Below are positions 52,901-63,388 of a stretch of DNA of 64,000 nucleotides, piece by piece. This DNA is from Acidobacteriota bacterium (GTDB taxonomy: Bacteria; Acidobacteriota; Blastocatellia; Pyrinomonadales; Pyrinomonadaceae): NCBI GenBank assembly GCA_019639175.1, contig JAHBSK010000002.1, forward strand, positions 434,001 to 498,000, given 5' to 3'. The notes beneath the pieces were generated by a model, which was not told where the DNA came from, made no database searches, and saw only the letters and a list, made by a program, of their open reading frames with translations. Numbering within the stretch: position 1 is the first letter of the stretch; each line of letters starts with the position of its first letter. The position numbers were made by a program, and so were the translations under genes.

Positions 52901-54601
52901 CTAGAAAATTCTGAAGTTTGCTACCGGATAGTCTCCGGCCATTCCCAAACCAAAGGTCGTGAAATTGGTATAGCCGGACGAAGAGGTCAGCACCCAGAAG
53001 GTTCCGTTGCGCCAAATGGCCGGATCGTATTTCCCGTCACCGTCATAATCGCCCGGAACCGGCCAGTCAGTGGCCGATACGCCCCAGATGTAGGCGACCG
53101 CGTTCAGCGGATCGGAACTGGGTCTTACCCACCATTGCAGCGTTCCGCCGACCGAGCGGAGAATAGCATGATCGGCCTTGCCGTCTCCGTCGTAATCGCC
53201 TATCACATTATAGTCGGTCGAACTGCCGAATGTGACCACGTTGGTTGGTGTGGCCGGGTTGCCTTCGGCATTGTAGAGTGTCCAAAAAACACTGGTTCCG
53301 CCTGAAGGACGTTGTACGGTGAAATCGGCATAGCCGTCGCCGTCAAAATCTCCGGGAGCGGGGAAATCGCTGCCGGCTCCCCACGGAACATAATGGACGG
53401 CTCCGCCCGGAGTTGTGCGATAGAACCAATAGCTCTGGTCGTTAGGGCCAATCCCGGGACGATAGACCGCCAGGTCGGTGACGCCGTCGCCGTTGTAATC
53501 ATCGACCACACCGGCATAGTCGCCTTCTGTTCCAAACTGCTCAACGCGGGCCGTGAAGTCAGCGCTGTTAAGGATATAGAACTTGGCTTCAAGCCCCTGG
53601 CGAAATATCGCGACATCATCCTTGCCGTCGCCGTCAAAATCACCGGTCAGAAATTGGTCAATTCCCGCAAGTCCCCACGCAATGGCCTGTGTCGGGCCGC
53701 CGGATGATGGATTTGCCGGATTGAGGTTGTAATACCATACTGCCGGTCCTGAAGGTGAACCGTCGGTATTTCGTATAACGACAAAATCCGTATAGCCGTC
53801 ACCATCAAGATCGACCGGGCCGTTCGGCTCCGAGCCTGACGAGCCGCCGCCCATGATGCTTTCCCATGAAGTGCCGATCCGAATGCCGTCGACCACCGGT
53901 GTCGGTGACGAGGCTGTAGAACCCTGTCGGAGCGAATACGTTGCAGGTTCAATATCTGATTGTGAAATATCTGTTGCCGTCAGAGTAGCGGTTCCCGGTT
54001 CTTCGTCTAACGCCGGGTTAATATACAGTTGAACCGTATCGTTGGCGGCTCCCGCAACTACTGTGTACTTCAAAACCATAAGATATGTGGTATTTAAGGA
54101 GTAGGTATATCCGGTATATACTACCTCAGCCACAGGAGAACCTTTGCCCAGTCCGAAAGAAACCTGATTTTCAGCGTTCTTTCTGGCATAAATTCTGCCC
54201 CGGAAAGTCGTGCTTACGGGATCCGGGCCAAGATGGAAGAAATATCCTCCCTCCGCATGGTCCGCAGCTTCAGACAGATTCACAAGAAAGGCCGCATACA
54301 CAGATCCGGACGATTGACCGGGAAACGCTTTATTAACGTCTTCACCTGAGGTGGTCAATCCAACTGCGTTTCCTATTCCCGACGAAGGATAGCCTTCGTA
54401 TGTGAGTCCTGGACTTACTACAGATATAGGGTTTGTTCCGCCTCCGCTATGTGCAGACCATCCCACTGATGTCAGAGCAGTTCCCGGAGCAAGGTCAAAA
54501 TCCTCCACCGCGAGCGGTGTCTGAGCAAATGTGGACACTCCGGCCATCATCATGGCTGCGGAGAGAAATAAAAGGTTGGCAATATTTTTTGCTGTCTTCA
54601 T
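52901..54601 (-). CDS. Secreted FG-GAP/VCBS repeat protein
   Basis: A 566-residue secreted protein. Signal peptide about 1-26 (FAQ). The N-terminal half (about 30-265) is a beta-sandwich-like region resembling a concanavalin/LamG-type domain; the C-terminal half holds six calcium-binding repeats of about 50 residues, each with DxDGDGxxD (VDLDGDGYTDF, GDFDGDGKDDV, DDYNGDGVTDL, GDFDGDGYADF, GDYDGDGKADH, GDYDGDGKYDP), which should build a beta-propeller. Likely a cell-surface or matrix protein. ATG 54601 is chosen for the GGAGA five bases before it; a TTG at 54613 is less likely. Confidence 0.9.
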   Translation of the reverse strand: MKTAKNIANLLFLSAAMMMAGVSTFAQTPLAVEDFDLAPGTALTSVGWSAHSGGGTNPISVVSPGLTYEGYPSSGIGNAVGLTTSGEDVNKAFPGQSSGSVYAAFLVNLSEAADHAEGGYFFHLGPDPVSTTFRGRIYARKNAENQVSFGLGKGSPVAEVVYTGYTYSLNTTYLMVLKYTVVAGAANDTVQLYINPALDEEPGTATLTATDISQSDIEPATYSLRQGSTASSPTPVVDGIRIGTSWESIMGGGSSGSEPNGPVDLDGDGYTDFVVIRNTDGSPSGPAVWYYNLNPANPSSGGPTQAIAWGLAGIDQFLTGDFDGDGKDDVAIFRQGLEAKFYILNSADFTARVEQFGTEGDYAGVVDDYNGDGVTDLAVYRPGIGPNDQSYWFYRTTPGGAVHYVPWGAGSDFPAPGDFDGDGYADFTVQRPSGGTSVFWTLYNAEGNPATPTNVVTFGSSTDYNVIGDYDGDGKADHAILRSVGGTLQWWVRPSSDPLNAVAYIWGVSATDWPVPGDYDGDGKYDPAIWRNGTFWVLTSSSGYTNFTTFGLGMAGDYPVANFRIF

Positions 54602-54630
54602 GAGATTCTCCAATAAAGCTTAAAAATTTC

Positions 54631-54657
54631 CTGTCGGGAAAGCATGATGCCCGACAG
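54631..54657 (-). promoter_or_regulatory. Hairpin in the leader of the FG-GAP gene
   Basis: CTGTCGGG (54657-54650 on the minus strand) pairs perfectly with CCCGACAG (54638-54631) and is followed by GAAATTTTTAAG, 30 bases before the start codon. It could be an attenuator or a 5'-end stabilising hairpin. It matches no riboswitch that I know. Confidence 0.45.
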
Positions 54658-54856
54658 TTACCGGCATAGGGGGAGACTCTGTATCAAGCACAAAGCCTGA
54701 TAGTCCGCTCTTGGCCGGATCACAAAACGTGACATTATGTTTGAACACACTTACTTTGCCTTTCTTTTCGATTAAAATCAAGCCTTTGACGGAGATTTTA
54801 AGAAAAATGCAACATCCGGCGGCTTCTCTGATAAAATACAGTAAAGCATACTCGAA

Positions 54857-55975
54857 ATGGCCTTGAAATTCTTAAAAAATTTGTGTTTTTCGGCAGCCGT
54901 GTTGTCGGCGTGGTTCGGGCTTCCTGTTTTGGGACAGGTCACAGAACCCGATGACGATGTGATCCGCGTTGACACACAATTGATAATGGTGCCTTTTACA
55001 GTGGTTGACCGTATGGGAAAACCTGTCAGGACGGTAAAAGGGGCTGACATCACGCTTTTTGAGGACGGTGTAAAACAGAACATAGAGGATTTCATGTCCG
55101 TGGCGGCGCCTTTTGAGGTGGTTTTGCTGCTTGATACATCCGGTTCTGCCCGTTCTGAATTGGATCTGATCCGACGAAGTGCGGAGGCCTTTATTTCTTC
55201 GCTGAGAGAGGGCGACCGCGTTGCGATAATGGGTTTCCAAACGGAGGAAATTGCAGGCAGAAATGTTGCCGCCGTCCATCTGCTCACAGGGCTGACGGAA
55301 AGCCGTGAAGAATTGCGAAATTCTCTCAGAGGGCTTCAAACAAGCAACGGCACACCGTATTACGACGCTCTGCGGCAGATAGCGCAAGATGTTTTTCCTG
55401 ATGAGACCGACCGCAAAACGCCTCGCCGACGTGCGGTTGTTATCCTCAGCGATGGTGTCGATTCCACCAGCGATGCGGAGTTTGACTCCGTTCGGCCCGA
55501 ATTTGAAGAACTGGGAGCGGCAGTGTATTTTATCCGCGTCGATACGCGCGATTTTTTTGAGGAAAATCTGCTGGGCAACTGCATTGCGGCAATGCGATTT
55601 TCCGGCGCCCAGATACGTCGATATTACGCGGGCTTTGGCCGCGGATCTAAGATAGAAAAAGTAAGCGATTTTTGCCAGCTTGGCGATTTTGAACGTCTTG
55701 CCATCAGCAAAAGGCTGTATGAAATAGCCGATGCCGAGATGGAGGCATTGGCAGAAATATCAGGCGGGCGAATATTTCCCATCGGCGATCTGAACGACGC
55801 CCGATCCGCCTTTGCAAAAGTGGCAGATGAGATAGGAATGTCGTACAGTTTGGGATATTATTCCTCAAACACGGCCCGCGACGGCAAATACAGAAAGATC
55901 CGTGTGGAGATAAAGGGGCTTCCGGCGGGTGCGGTCATCAGGGCGCGGAACGGCTATAATGCCGATGCAAAATAG
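54857..55975 (+). CDS. VWFA-related Acidobacteria-type secreted protein (3)
   Basis: A 372-residue third member of the family. Signal peptide about 1-25. The entry block is DDDVIRVDTQLIMVPFTVVDRMGKPVRTVKGADITLFEDGVKQNIEDF, then a von Willebrand A domain with MIDAS DTSGS (LLLDTSGSARSEL) and LSDGVDSTSDAEFDS, and the C-terminal SYSLGYYSSNTARDGKYRKIRVEIKGLPAGAVIRARNGY. It is unlike the other two in having an insertion of about 50 residues (about 235-290) with two Cys. deoB begins 13 bp downstream. Confidence 0.93.
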   Translation: MALKFLKNLCFSAAVLSAWFGLPVLGQVTEPDDDVIRVDTQLIMVPFTVVDRMGKPVRTVKGADITLFEDGVKQNIEDFMSVAAPFEVVLLLDTSGSARSELDLIRRSAEAFISSLREGDRVAIMGFQTEEIAGRNVAAVHLLTGLTESREELRNSLRGLQTSNGTPYYDALRQIAQDVFPDETDRKTPRRRAVVILSDGVDSTSDAEFDSVRPEFEELGAAVYFIRVDTRDFFEENLLGNCIAAMRFSGAQIRRYYAGFGRGSKIEKVSDFCQLGDFERLAISKRLYEIADAEMEALAEISGGRIFPIGDLNDARSAFAKVADEIGMSYSLGYYSSNTARDGKYRKIRVEIKGLPAGAVIRARNGYNADAK

Positions 55976-55988
55976 CCCGTAAAACTTT

Positions 55989-57164
55989 ATGGAAAACAGA
56001 TTTAACAGAATATGCCTTGTCATTCTGGATTCGGTCGGCATAGGCGAGATGCCTGACGCCGCCGCGTGGGGCGACGAAGGCTCTGACACCATTGGCAACA
56101 CACTCAAGGCAAAAAGCGTCGCTCTGCCTAATATGCAGCGGCTCGGTTTGGGCAATATCAAGGCTCTGAACGGCGTTCCGGCGATAGAAAGCCCGCAAGG
56201 ATCGTTTGGCCGCTGCGCTCTTTTTTCGAATGGAAAGGATACGGCGACCGGACATTGGGAGATCGCGGGAATTGTCCTGAAAAAAGCCTTTCCGACGTTT
56301 CCCAACGGCTTTCCTGATGAGGTCATCAGCCGCTTTATCAAGGAGGCGAACGTTCCCGGCGTTCTTGGAAACATTCCGGCAAGCGGAACCGAGATAATAA
56401 AGGAACTTGGCGAAGAACACGTCCGCACGGGCAAGCCGATAGTTTACACGTCTGCCGATTCGGTCTTCCAGATCGCCGCACACGAAGGCGTCATCCCGAT
56501 AGAAAGGCAATACGAGATATGCCAGATCGCCAGACAGATGCTCGACGGCGAGAACAAGGTCGGCCGCGTCATTGCACGGCCGTTCATCGGTGAAAACTCC
56601 GCGACGTTCAAACGCACGGAGAACCGCCACGATTATGCCGTTCCGCCGCCGCCTGACAACCTTTTGCCGCTGCTTAGTGAGAATGGTTTGGATGTTGTTT
56701 GCATCGGGAAAATAGCGTCGATATACGATTCGGTCGGCGTGACCGAAGACCTGACCGCAAAGAACAACGATCAATCCATCGACCAGACGATAAATGCCCT
56801 GAACGCGGATTCGCACGGACTGATATTCAGCAATCTTGTCGATTTTGACATGTTGTTCGGCCATCGCCGCGACCCTGAAGGCTATTCGCTTGCTCTGGCT
56901 CATTTTGACGAGCGTTTGCCGGAAATACTCGATGCTCTGAACGAAGACGATCTTTTGATCATCACCGCCGATCACGGCAACGACCCGACGTTTCGCGGCA
57001 CCGACCACACCCGCGAATACGTCCCGCTGCTCGTTTACGGCAAAAACGCAAAACCGGGCGTTGACCTCGGCATACGCGGCTCGCTGGCAGACATCGGCCA
57101 GACGACAGCGGAGAATTTCGGCCTGCGTCTTAGTGCAGGCGAAAGTTTTCTTGAAATGATCTAA
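55989..57164 (+). CDS. deoB: Phosphopentomutase
   Basis: Interconverts (deoxy)ribose 1- and 5-phosphate in nucleoside salvage. The 391-residue protein belongs to the alkaline-phosphatase superfamily and keeps the metal and phosphate residues: LVILDSVGIGEMPDA, KDTATGHWEI (phospho-Thr), VDFDMLFGHRRDPEGY, and IITADHGNDPTFRGTDHTREYVPLLVYG. It contrasts with the phosphoglycerate-mutase homologue at 11289, where the equivalent residues are lost. It follows the VWFA protein by 13 bp and is followed by a terminator. Works with thymidine kinase in salvage. Confidence 0.96.
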   Translation: MENRFNRICLVILDSVGIGEMPDAAAWGDEGSDTIGNTLKAKSVALPNMQRLGLGNIKALNGVPAIESPQGSFGRCALFSNGKDTATGHWEIAGIVLKKAFPTFPNGFPDEVISRFIKEANVPGVLGNIPASGTEIIKELGEEHVRTGKPIVYTSADSVFQIAAHEGVIPIERQYEICQIARQMLDGENKVGRVIARPFIGENSATFKRTENRHDYAVPPPPDNLLPLLSENGLDVVCIGKIASIYDSVGVTEDLTAKNNDQSIDQTINALNADSHGLIFSNLVDFDMLFGHRRDPEGYSLALAHFDERLPEILDALNEDDLLIITADHGNDPTFRGTDHTREYVPLLVYGKNAKPGVDLGIRGSLADIGQTTAENFGLRLSAGESFLEMI

Positions 57165-57167
57165 AAT

Positions 57168-57210
57168 CGCTCCGTCCGACCGGATAATATTTATGCAAGC
57201 GAACGGAGCG
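57168..57210 (+). terminator. Hairpin after deoB
   Basis: CGCTCCGT (57168-57175) and ACGGAGCG (57203-57210) form a perfect 8-bp stem around a 27-base loop, four bases after the stop codon. No strong T-run. It lies between convergent deoB and hcp. Confidence 0.5.
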
Positions 57211-57226
57211 TTCCTACTGCAATCGA

Positions 57227-57685
57227 TCACGCATACCTTCTGATCGATTCAACCAGTTTGAATGTTTTCATCGTATGCTTTGGGTTGTCCGACGTGCCGA
57301 GGTAAAAATACCCTATCTTGGCGAAAGACAGCTCAAACGAGTCCGTGTCCGGACCTGAGCGTCCTTGCGAGAACTGATACCTCACTATCATTACGCCCTC
57401 CAGATCCATCCTGAGATATGGCTTGCCGTCACTGCTGAGAAATATGACGGTCACATTTTTTCCGCCAACTCCGCTCAATGATTCCTGCATTAGCTTATTA
57501 CTTGATCGGTCAGTGGCCTTTATGGCTAGAAGCGTTGTCGGGCCAGGCATTTTGGTGCCGGACTGACCACTTCTCATTCCGCGCTCTAGTTCTGCTGGGC
57601 CAAAGGAATACAGCTCGATCCAGTTTTTGTAGCCCTCTTGCTTCACGTTACCGTCGATCCCCTCGTACTTCATGTATATCGGCAT
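57227..57685 (-). CDS. hcp: Hcp family protein (type VI secretion tube-like)
   Basis: A 152-residue protein of the Hcp1 family: PIYMKYEGIDGNVKQEGYKNWIELYSF at the start, LLAIKATDRSSNKLMQESLSG in the middle and DSFELSFAKIGYFYLG near the end. Hcp hexamers stack into the tube of type VI secretion systems and are secreted. There is a GGGGAAA ribosome site before the ATG. No tssB, tssC, VgrG or ClpV gene lies within the window, so it is an orphan here; either it serves a distant T6SS or it has another role. Confidence 0.85.
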   Translation of the reverse strand: MPIYMKYEGIDGNVKQEGYKNWIELYSFGPAELERGMRSGQSGTKMPGPTTLLAIKATDRSSNKLMQESLSGVGGKNVTVIFLSSDGKPYLRMDLEGVMIVRYQFSQGRSGPDTDSFELSFAKIGYFYLGTSDNPKHTMKTFKLVESIRRYA

Positions 57686-57918
57686 AAATTTCCCCCATGT
57701 GGGAAAGAATTGTCATTTGTGAATTGCCGTTTTAAAAAAGCTAAAACAGAATCGGCCTCCCTCCCGTCACCGCATATTGAACGAAACGGTCAAGGTATCT
57801 TGCGGAGCAAATGGATTTTTGCGCTAAGTTGCCCTAAAATGCAAGAGAAATTTATAGCGACTGTCAATGATAAAATGCTGGACGATAATCTATTGTTTTC
57901 CGGTGTCCTGAACCTAAT
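57686..57918. other. Intergenic region between hcp and DUF885 gene
   Basis: 233 bp, divergent. It should hold promoters in both directions. I see no tRNA, repeat or conserved motif; an open plus frame across it lacks a ribosome site. Confidence 0.5.
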
Positions 57919-59658
<1,740 letters not shown>

Positions 59659-59714
59659 TCCGGCAATAACGAATAATGTCCGCATCAAGCCCGGCAAGGG
59701 CGTGAACGTATCCG

Positions 59715-62294
59715 ATGAAATGGAATGCAGTCCAGTATCTCGTTCTTACAGCATTGTTCGCTTTTGCGGCTGCGATGCTTGTGATCCATATTGGGCAGGC
59801 GCCAAAAAACCTCCGCGCCGGTTTCAAAGATTTCAGAGTTCCGTTCACTATGGACGGCCGCATTCTTTTTGTCAGGCCGGAAGCGGCTGCGGAAGGGCTG
59901 CGTCCGGGCGATCAGGTCTTGTCCATCAATGGCTTTCGGAGCAGCGACAACGAGATCATCAGCCGCGAGTTTGAACTTGCCGGTGATGGGAAACCCCTGA
60001 ATCTGGTTGTCCGCAGGCCCGGCGAGGGCGGAACAACCGAAGAACTTTCCCTGACCATTCACCCGGTGCCGACCGAAAAGAACCTGAATCACTATCTCAG
60101 GATCGCCGTCGGTTCGGTTTTTAATTATTTACTTCCGCTTGTTTCCATTCTGCTTGGATTCTGGGTCGCCTTTGTTCGGCCTCGCGATTTTGTCGCATGG
60201 TTGTTTCTGCTGATGCTGCTCGGACTGAGTTCACTGGCGCTCGAAAGTTATGCGCCGCAGAGCATTCCCGGAATGTTCAGGAATATCTTCGGCAGCGGCT
60301 GGGCAGTTTCGATGTTCCTGTTCGCGGTCTATTTTCCCGAAAGACTTTCGCTGGACAAAAGGCATCCGTGGATAAAACACATCATTGTTATCCCGCTGTT
60401 GTTTCAGGTCTTCATTATTCTTGTATCCACGCTGAGCAATCTGACGGGCCTGCCGCTAACCGCGCCTTTCAGGGAAATTTCCGGTTATTACGGTATGATC
60501 GCCATGCCGCTGAACATGCTGGCGATCGGGCTTTTCTTTGCACTTTTGGGCTGGAAAAGCGGAACGCTCGAAAGCCGCGACGCCAGACGCCGCCTGAGGA
60601 TGATAGTGGTCGGGACGATGGTGTCGATGCTGCCGGCCTTTGCGATCGTGCTGTATGTGTTCATCAGCGGCAATCGCGGTTCTTTCTTTGATGTTGCTCC
60701 GGCGTGGTTCGCACTTATCGCTTTGCTTTTCGTTCTGCTCTTTCCGCTGACAATGGCGTATGTGATAGTGGTTCACCGCGCAATGGACGTTAAGGTCGTC
60801 GTGCGTCAGGGTATTCAATATGCTCTTGCCCGCAGCGGCGTTCGTGTGCTGCAGCTTGTTCTTCTGTTCCTTCTGATCCTCGGCGTTTTTTGGATAATGC
60901 GCAATTTTGAGGATGACGTGGCGGCACAGATCGGGTTTGTCGCCGCCGGATTTGCGTTGCTGCCGGTGATCGACCTTGTTGCCCGCAGGCTCAAGGTCTG
61001 GATCGACAAACGGTTCTTTCGCGAGGCGTATGATGCCGAGCAGATACTGACCGAATTGAGCGAAAATGTCAGGACGATGGTTGAAACGGAACCGCTGCTT
61101 GAAACCGTAGCGGGAAAGATCAGCGAATCGCTGCACGTTCCGCAGGTCGCAATGCTGTTAAGGAGCGACGGACGATACCTGCCCGCTTTCGTAAGAGGAT
61201 TTGACACGCCGCCGGCCGTTGCATTGAGTTCCGATTCGCCCGCGATAGGAAAGCTGAAACAGGACAGGTACATCGTGCTTTATGACGACATGACCGAGGT
61301 CACGTCAACGCCGACTGTGTCGCTTGATGAACGTGAGCAGCTTCGTGAACTGAATTCGCAGATACTTTTGCCTGTCTCGGCAAAGAACGAACTTTCGGGA
61401 ATAATCAGCCTCAGCCCGAAGCTTTCCGAAGAGCCATATACCGCCAGCGACCTTCGCCTCCTTCGCTCGGTCGCCGCTCAGACAGGGCTTGCGCTGGAAA
61501 ACTCTCGCCTTACCGCCGAGGTCGCACGCGAGGCCGCCCAAAAGGAGCGTTTGAACGCGGAACTTGAGATAGCTCGCGAGGTGCAGGAGCGTCTTTTCCC
61601 ACAGGAACTGCCTTGTGTCGAAGGCCTGGACTATTACGGAGCGTGCCGCCCGGCATTGGGCGTGGGCGGTGATTATTACGACTTTCTGACGCTGCCTGAC
61701 GGAAAGTTCGGCATCGCGATAGGCGACGTATCGGGCAAGGGCATCGGTGCATCGCTGATGATGGCAAGCCTTCAGGCGTCGCTCCGCGGACAGGCTCTTC
61801 ACGCAGGTGACAACCTGGCCGCGCTGATGGAGCATATAAACAGCCTGGTCTATGAGGCATCGACATCAAACCGCTACGCCACGTTCTTTTATGCTCAATA
61901 CGATCCGGCATCGCGTGTTCTGAGCTATGTCAACGCCGGGCACAATCCGCCTTTTCTTTTGCGCGGCAGCGGCGATGACATTGAGGTTATAAAGCTGGAA
62001 ACAGGCGGACCTGTGATCGGAATGCTGCCGGCAATGCTGGTCAGCTATGAGCAAGGCTCGGTCGAACTGCAAAACGGCGATCTGCTTGTCGGCTTCACCG
62101 ACGGTATTTCCGAGGCGATGAATCCTGATGAAGAAGAATGGGGCGAAGACGCATTGCTCGAAGAAGTGAAGAAACTCAAAAACAGACCGGCCAGAAAAAT
62201 ACTTGATGAAATAGTTGATTCCGCTGACCGTTTTGCCGACGGTGCAAAACAGCACGATGACATGACGATGGTCGTGGTTAGCGTCGCGGGCTGA
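59715..62294 (+). CDS. PDZ / membrane / GAF / SpoIIE-type PP2C phosphatase
   Basis: An 859-residue inner-membrane protein with a sequence of domains: N-terminal membrane helix; PDZ domain (about 35-115; DGRILFVRPEAAAEGLRPGDQVLSINGF); about eight membrane helices (125-385); GAF domain (about 440-605); a coiled helix (LTAEVAREAAQKERLNAELEIAREVQERLFPQ); and a SpoIIE/PP2C serine phosphatase domain (about 640-859; GGDYYDFLTLPDGKFGIAIGDVSGKGIGASLMMA, VNAGHNPPFLL, GFTDGISEAMNPDEEEWGE, DDMTMVVV). RsbU-like; it would dephosphorylate an anti-sigma antagonist in response to periplasmic and cytosolic signals. No such partner is nearby. Confidence 0.93.
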   Translation: MKWNAVQYLVLTALFAFAAAMLVIHIGQAPKNLRAGFKDFRVPFTMDGRILFVRPEAAAEGLRPGDQVLSINGFRSSDNEIISREFELAGDGKPLNLVVRRPGEGGTTEELSLTIHPVPTEKNLNHYLRIAVGSVFNYLLPLVSILLGFWVAFVRPRDFVAWLFLLMLLGLSSLALESYAPQSIPGMFRNIFGSGWAVSMFLFAVYFPERLSLDKRHPWIKHIIVIPLLFQVFIILVSTLSNLTGLPLTAPFREISGYYGMIAMPLNMLAIGLFFALLGWKSGTLESRDARRRLRMIVVGTMVSMLPAFAIVLYVFISGNRGSFFDVAPAWFALIALLFVLLFPLTMAYVIVVHRAMDVKVVVRQGIQYALARSGVRVLQLVLLFLLILGVFWIMRNFEDDVAAQIGFVAAGFALLPVIDLVARRLKVWIDKRFFREAYDAEQILTELSENVRTMVETEPLLETVAGKISESLHVPQVAMLLRSDGRYLPAFVRGFDTPPAVALSSDSPAIGKLKQDRYIVLYDDMTEVTSTPTVSLDEREQLRELNSQILLPVSAKNELSGIISLSPKLSEEPYTASDLRLLRSVAAQTGLALENSRLTAEVAREAAQKERLNAELEIAREVQERLFPQELPCVEGLDYYGACRPALGVGGDYYDFLTLPDGKFGIAIGDVSGKGIGASLMMASLQASLRGQALHAGDNLAALMEHINSLVYEASTSNRYATFFYAQYDPASRVLSYVNAGHNPPFLLRGSGDDIEVIKLETGGPVIGMLPAMLVSYEQGSVELQNGDLLVGFTDGISEAMNPDEEEWGEDALLEEVKKLKNRPARKILDEIVDSADRFADGAKQHDDMTMVVVSVAG

Positions 62295-62317
62295 ATTACC
62301 ATAAAATAACTGCAATT

Positions 62318-62962
62318 ATGAAATATTACAGATCATTTATCGTTGTATTCGCTATGTTTGCGCTTCTTTCCGGCTGCGGCGGTTCGTCAGAGGTTCCGCA
62401 GAACGCCGTCGATCACTCGCAGATGGACCATTCGAGCATGGATCATTCGCAAATGGACCATTCACAAATGCAAAGCTCGCCCGGCGCGGCTGAGGCTCCC
62501 TATGATCTTCAGTTCATTGACACGATGATCGCTCACCACGAAGGCGCTGTCGAAATGGCAAAACTCGGTGAAACGCATGGCTCTGACGAGCAGTTAAAAA
62601 AGCTTGCAAAAGCGATGGCCGAAGCCCAGGAACGCGAGATCACACAGATGAAAAGATGGCGTTCCGATTGGTTCAAGGACGCCAAACCGGCCATCAACAT
62701 GGACTTTCCGGGAATGAAGGAAGGAATGGACGGAATGGATATGAAAAAGCTCGGTGAACTGAAAGGCCCCGATTTTGACAAGGAATTCATAAACCAGATG
62801 ATCCCGCATCACGAAGGGGCGATAAAGATGTCGGAAGACCTGATCGGCCAAACAGGGAACAAAGCGGCAAAGCCCGAACTTAAAAAATTAGCCGAAACCA
62901 TCCTCAAAGATCAGAAGGACGAGATCGAATATATGAAAAAACTGCTTGACGGATGGAAATAG
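62318..62962 (+). CDS. DUF305 family lipoprotein with His/Met-rich region
   Basis: A 214-residue exported lipoprotein (LLSGC, Cys20). Right after the signal are four DHSxM units, (about 33-52) that look like a copper-binding His/Met stretch. The DUF305 domain follows, with two ferritin-like blocks IAHHEGAVEMAKLG and IPHHEGAIKMSEDL, each with a His-His pair, plus ERxITQMKRW and DEIEYMKKLL helices. DUF305 proteins occur with copper-resistance genes. It starts 24 bp after the SpoIIE-type gene. Confidence 0.9.
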   Translation: MKYYRSFIVVFAMFALLSGCGGSSEVPQNAVDHSQMDHSSMDHSQMDHSQMQSSPGAAEAPYDLQFIDTMIAHHEGAVEMAKLGETHGSDEQLKKLAKAMAEAQEREITQMKRWRSDWFKDAKPAINMDFPGMKEGMDGMDMKKLGELKGPDFDKEFINQMIPHHEGAIKMSEDLIGQTGNKAAKPELKKLAETILKDQKDEIEYMKKLLDGWK

Positions 62963-63024
62963 GAGACACTTATTTCCGCTTCTTAAAGATCCGATAACTG
63001 CCGTTCCATCATTGGTTTTTTTTT

Positions 63025-63087
63025 GTGAAAGTTCCGTGTTGTCTGTGGGTTGCATCAAATTGCCGCTGACAAGCACGGAATTTTCAC
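63025..63087. repeat. Long imperfect hairpin
   Basis: GTGAAAGTTCCGTGTTGTC (63025-63043) pairs with GACAAGCACGGAATTTTCAC (63068-63087) with one bulge and one or two mismatches, around a 24-base loop. It lies about 60 bp after the DUF305 gene. It may end transcription or be a remnant of a mobile element. Confidence 0.75.
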
Positions 63088-63320
63088 ATGGCCCATCAAC
63101 CCATAATTGTCCTTAACAATATTTCGCCGAAATGTTTTGTCGGCATCTATCCGCTTTTTACCCACTGAATTGATTCCATACACTTGAGCCGGTCGATCTG
63201 TGCTTTGCGAGGCGAGCTTCATTTTTCCGTATGGAAACCTTACATCTTTTATCAGCCGCATTTATAGGCATTACTGCCGTATGTTTAGTAAATACTGTGT
63301 TTTCAATCAGTTACCGGATG

Positions 63321-63336
63321 TGGCACGTTCATTGCA
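63321..63336 (+). promoter_or_regulatory. Sigma54-type promoter
   Basis: TGGCACG-TTCA-TTGCA fits the -24/-12 consensus (TGGCACG, four bases, TTGC) exactly. It lies 52 bp before the ATG of the small membrane protein. A sigma54 promoter needs an enhancer-binding activator; none is encoded in the window. Confidence 0.8.
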
Positions 63337-63388
63337 CTTGGGAATAGGCATATCAAGGACATCTGGGAACTGATCGGAGAGACTTTTA

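Larger units (their letters stand above)
62963..63388 (+). other. 426-bp intergenic region before the small membrane protein gene
   Basis: It holds a hairpin at 63025-63087 and a sigma54-type promoter at 63321-63336 (both listed), and otherwise nothing I can identify. Short open frames on the minus strand have no ribosome site. Confidence 0.6.

Noticed and set aside
54602..54720. Leader of the FG-GAP gene considered as a c-di-GMP riboswitch
   Set aside because: Only one strong hairpin is seen; the conserved GEMM core words and the second helix are missing.
55938..57230. Minus-strand frame of 430 codons opposite deoB
   Set aside because: deoB on the plus strand is a clear family match; the antisense frame is rich in Arg, Val and Ala as expected of a shadow frame.
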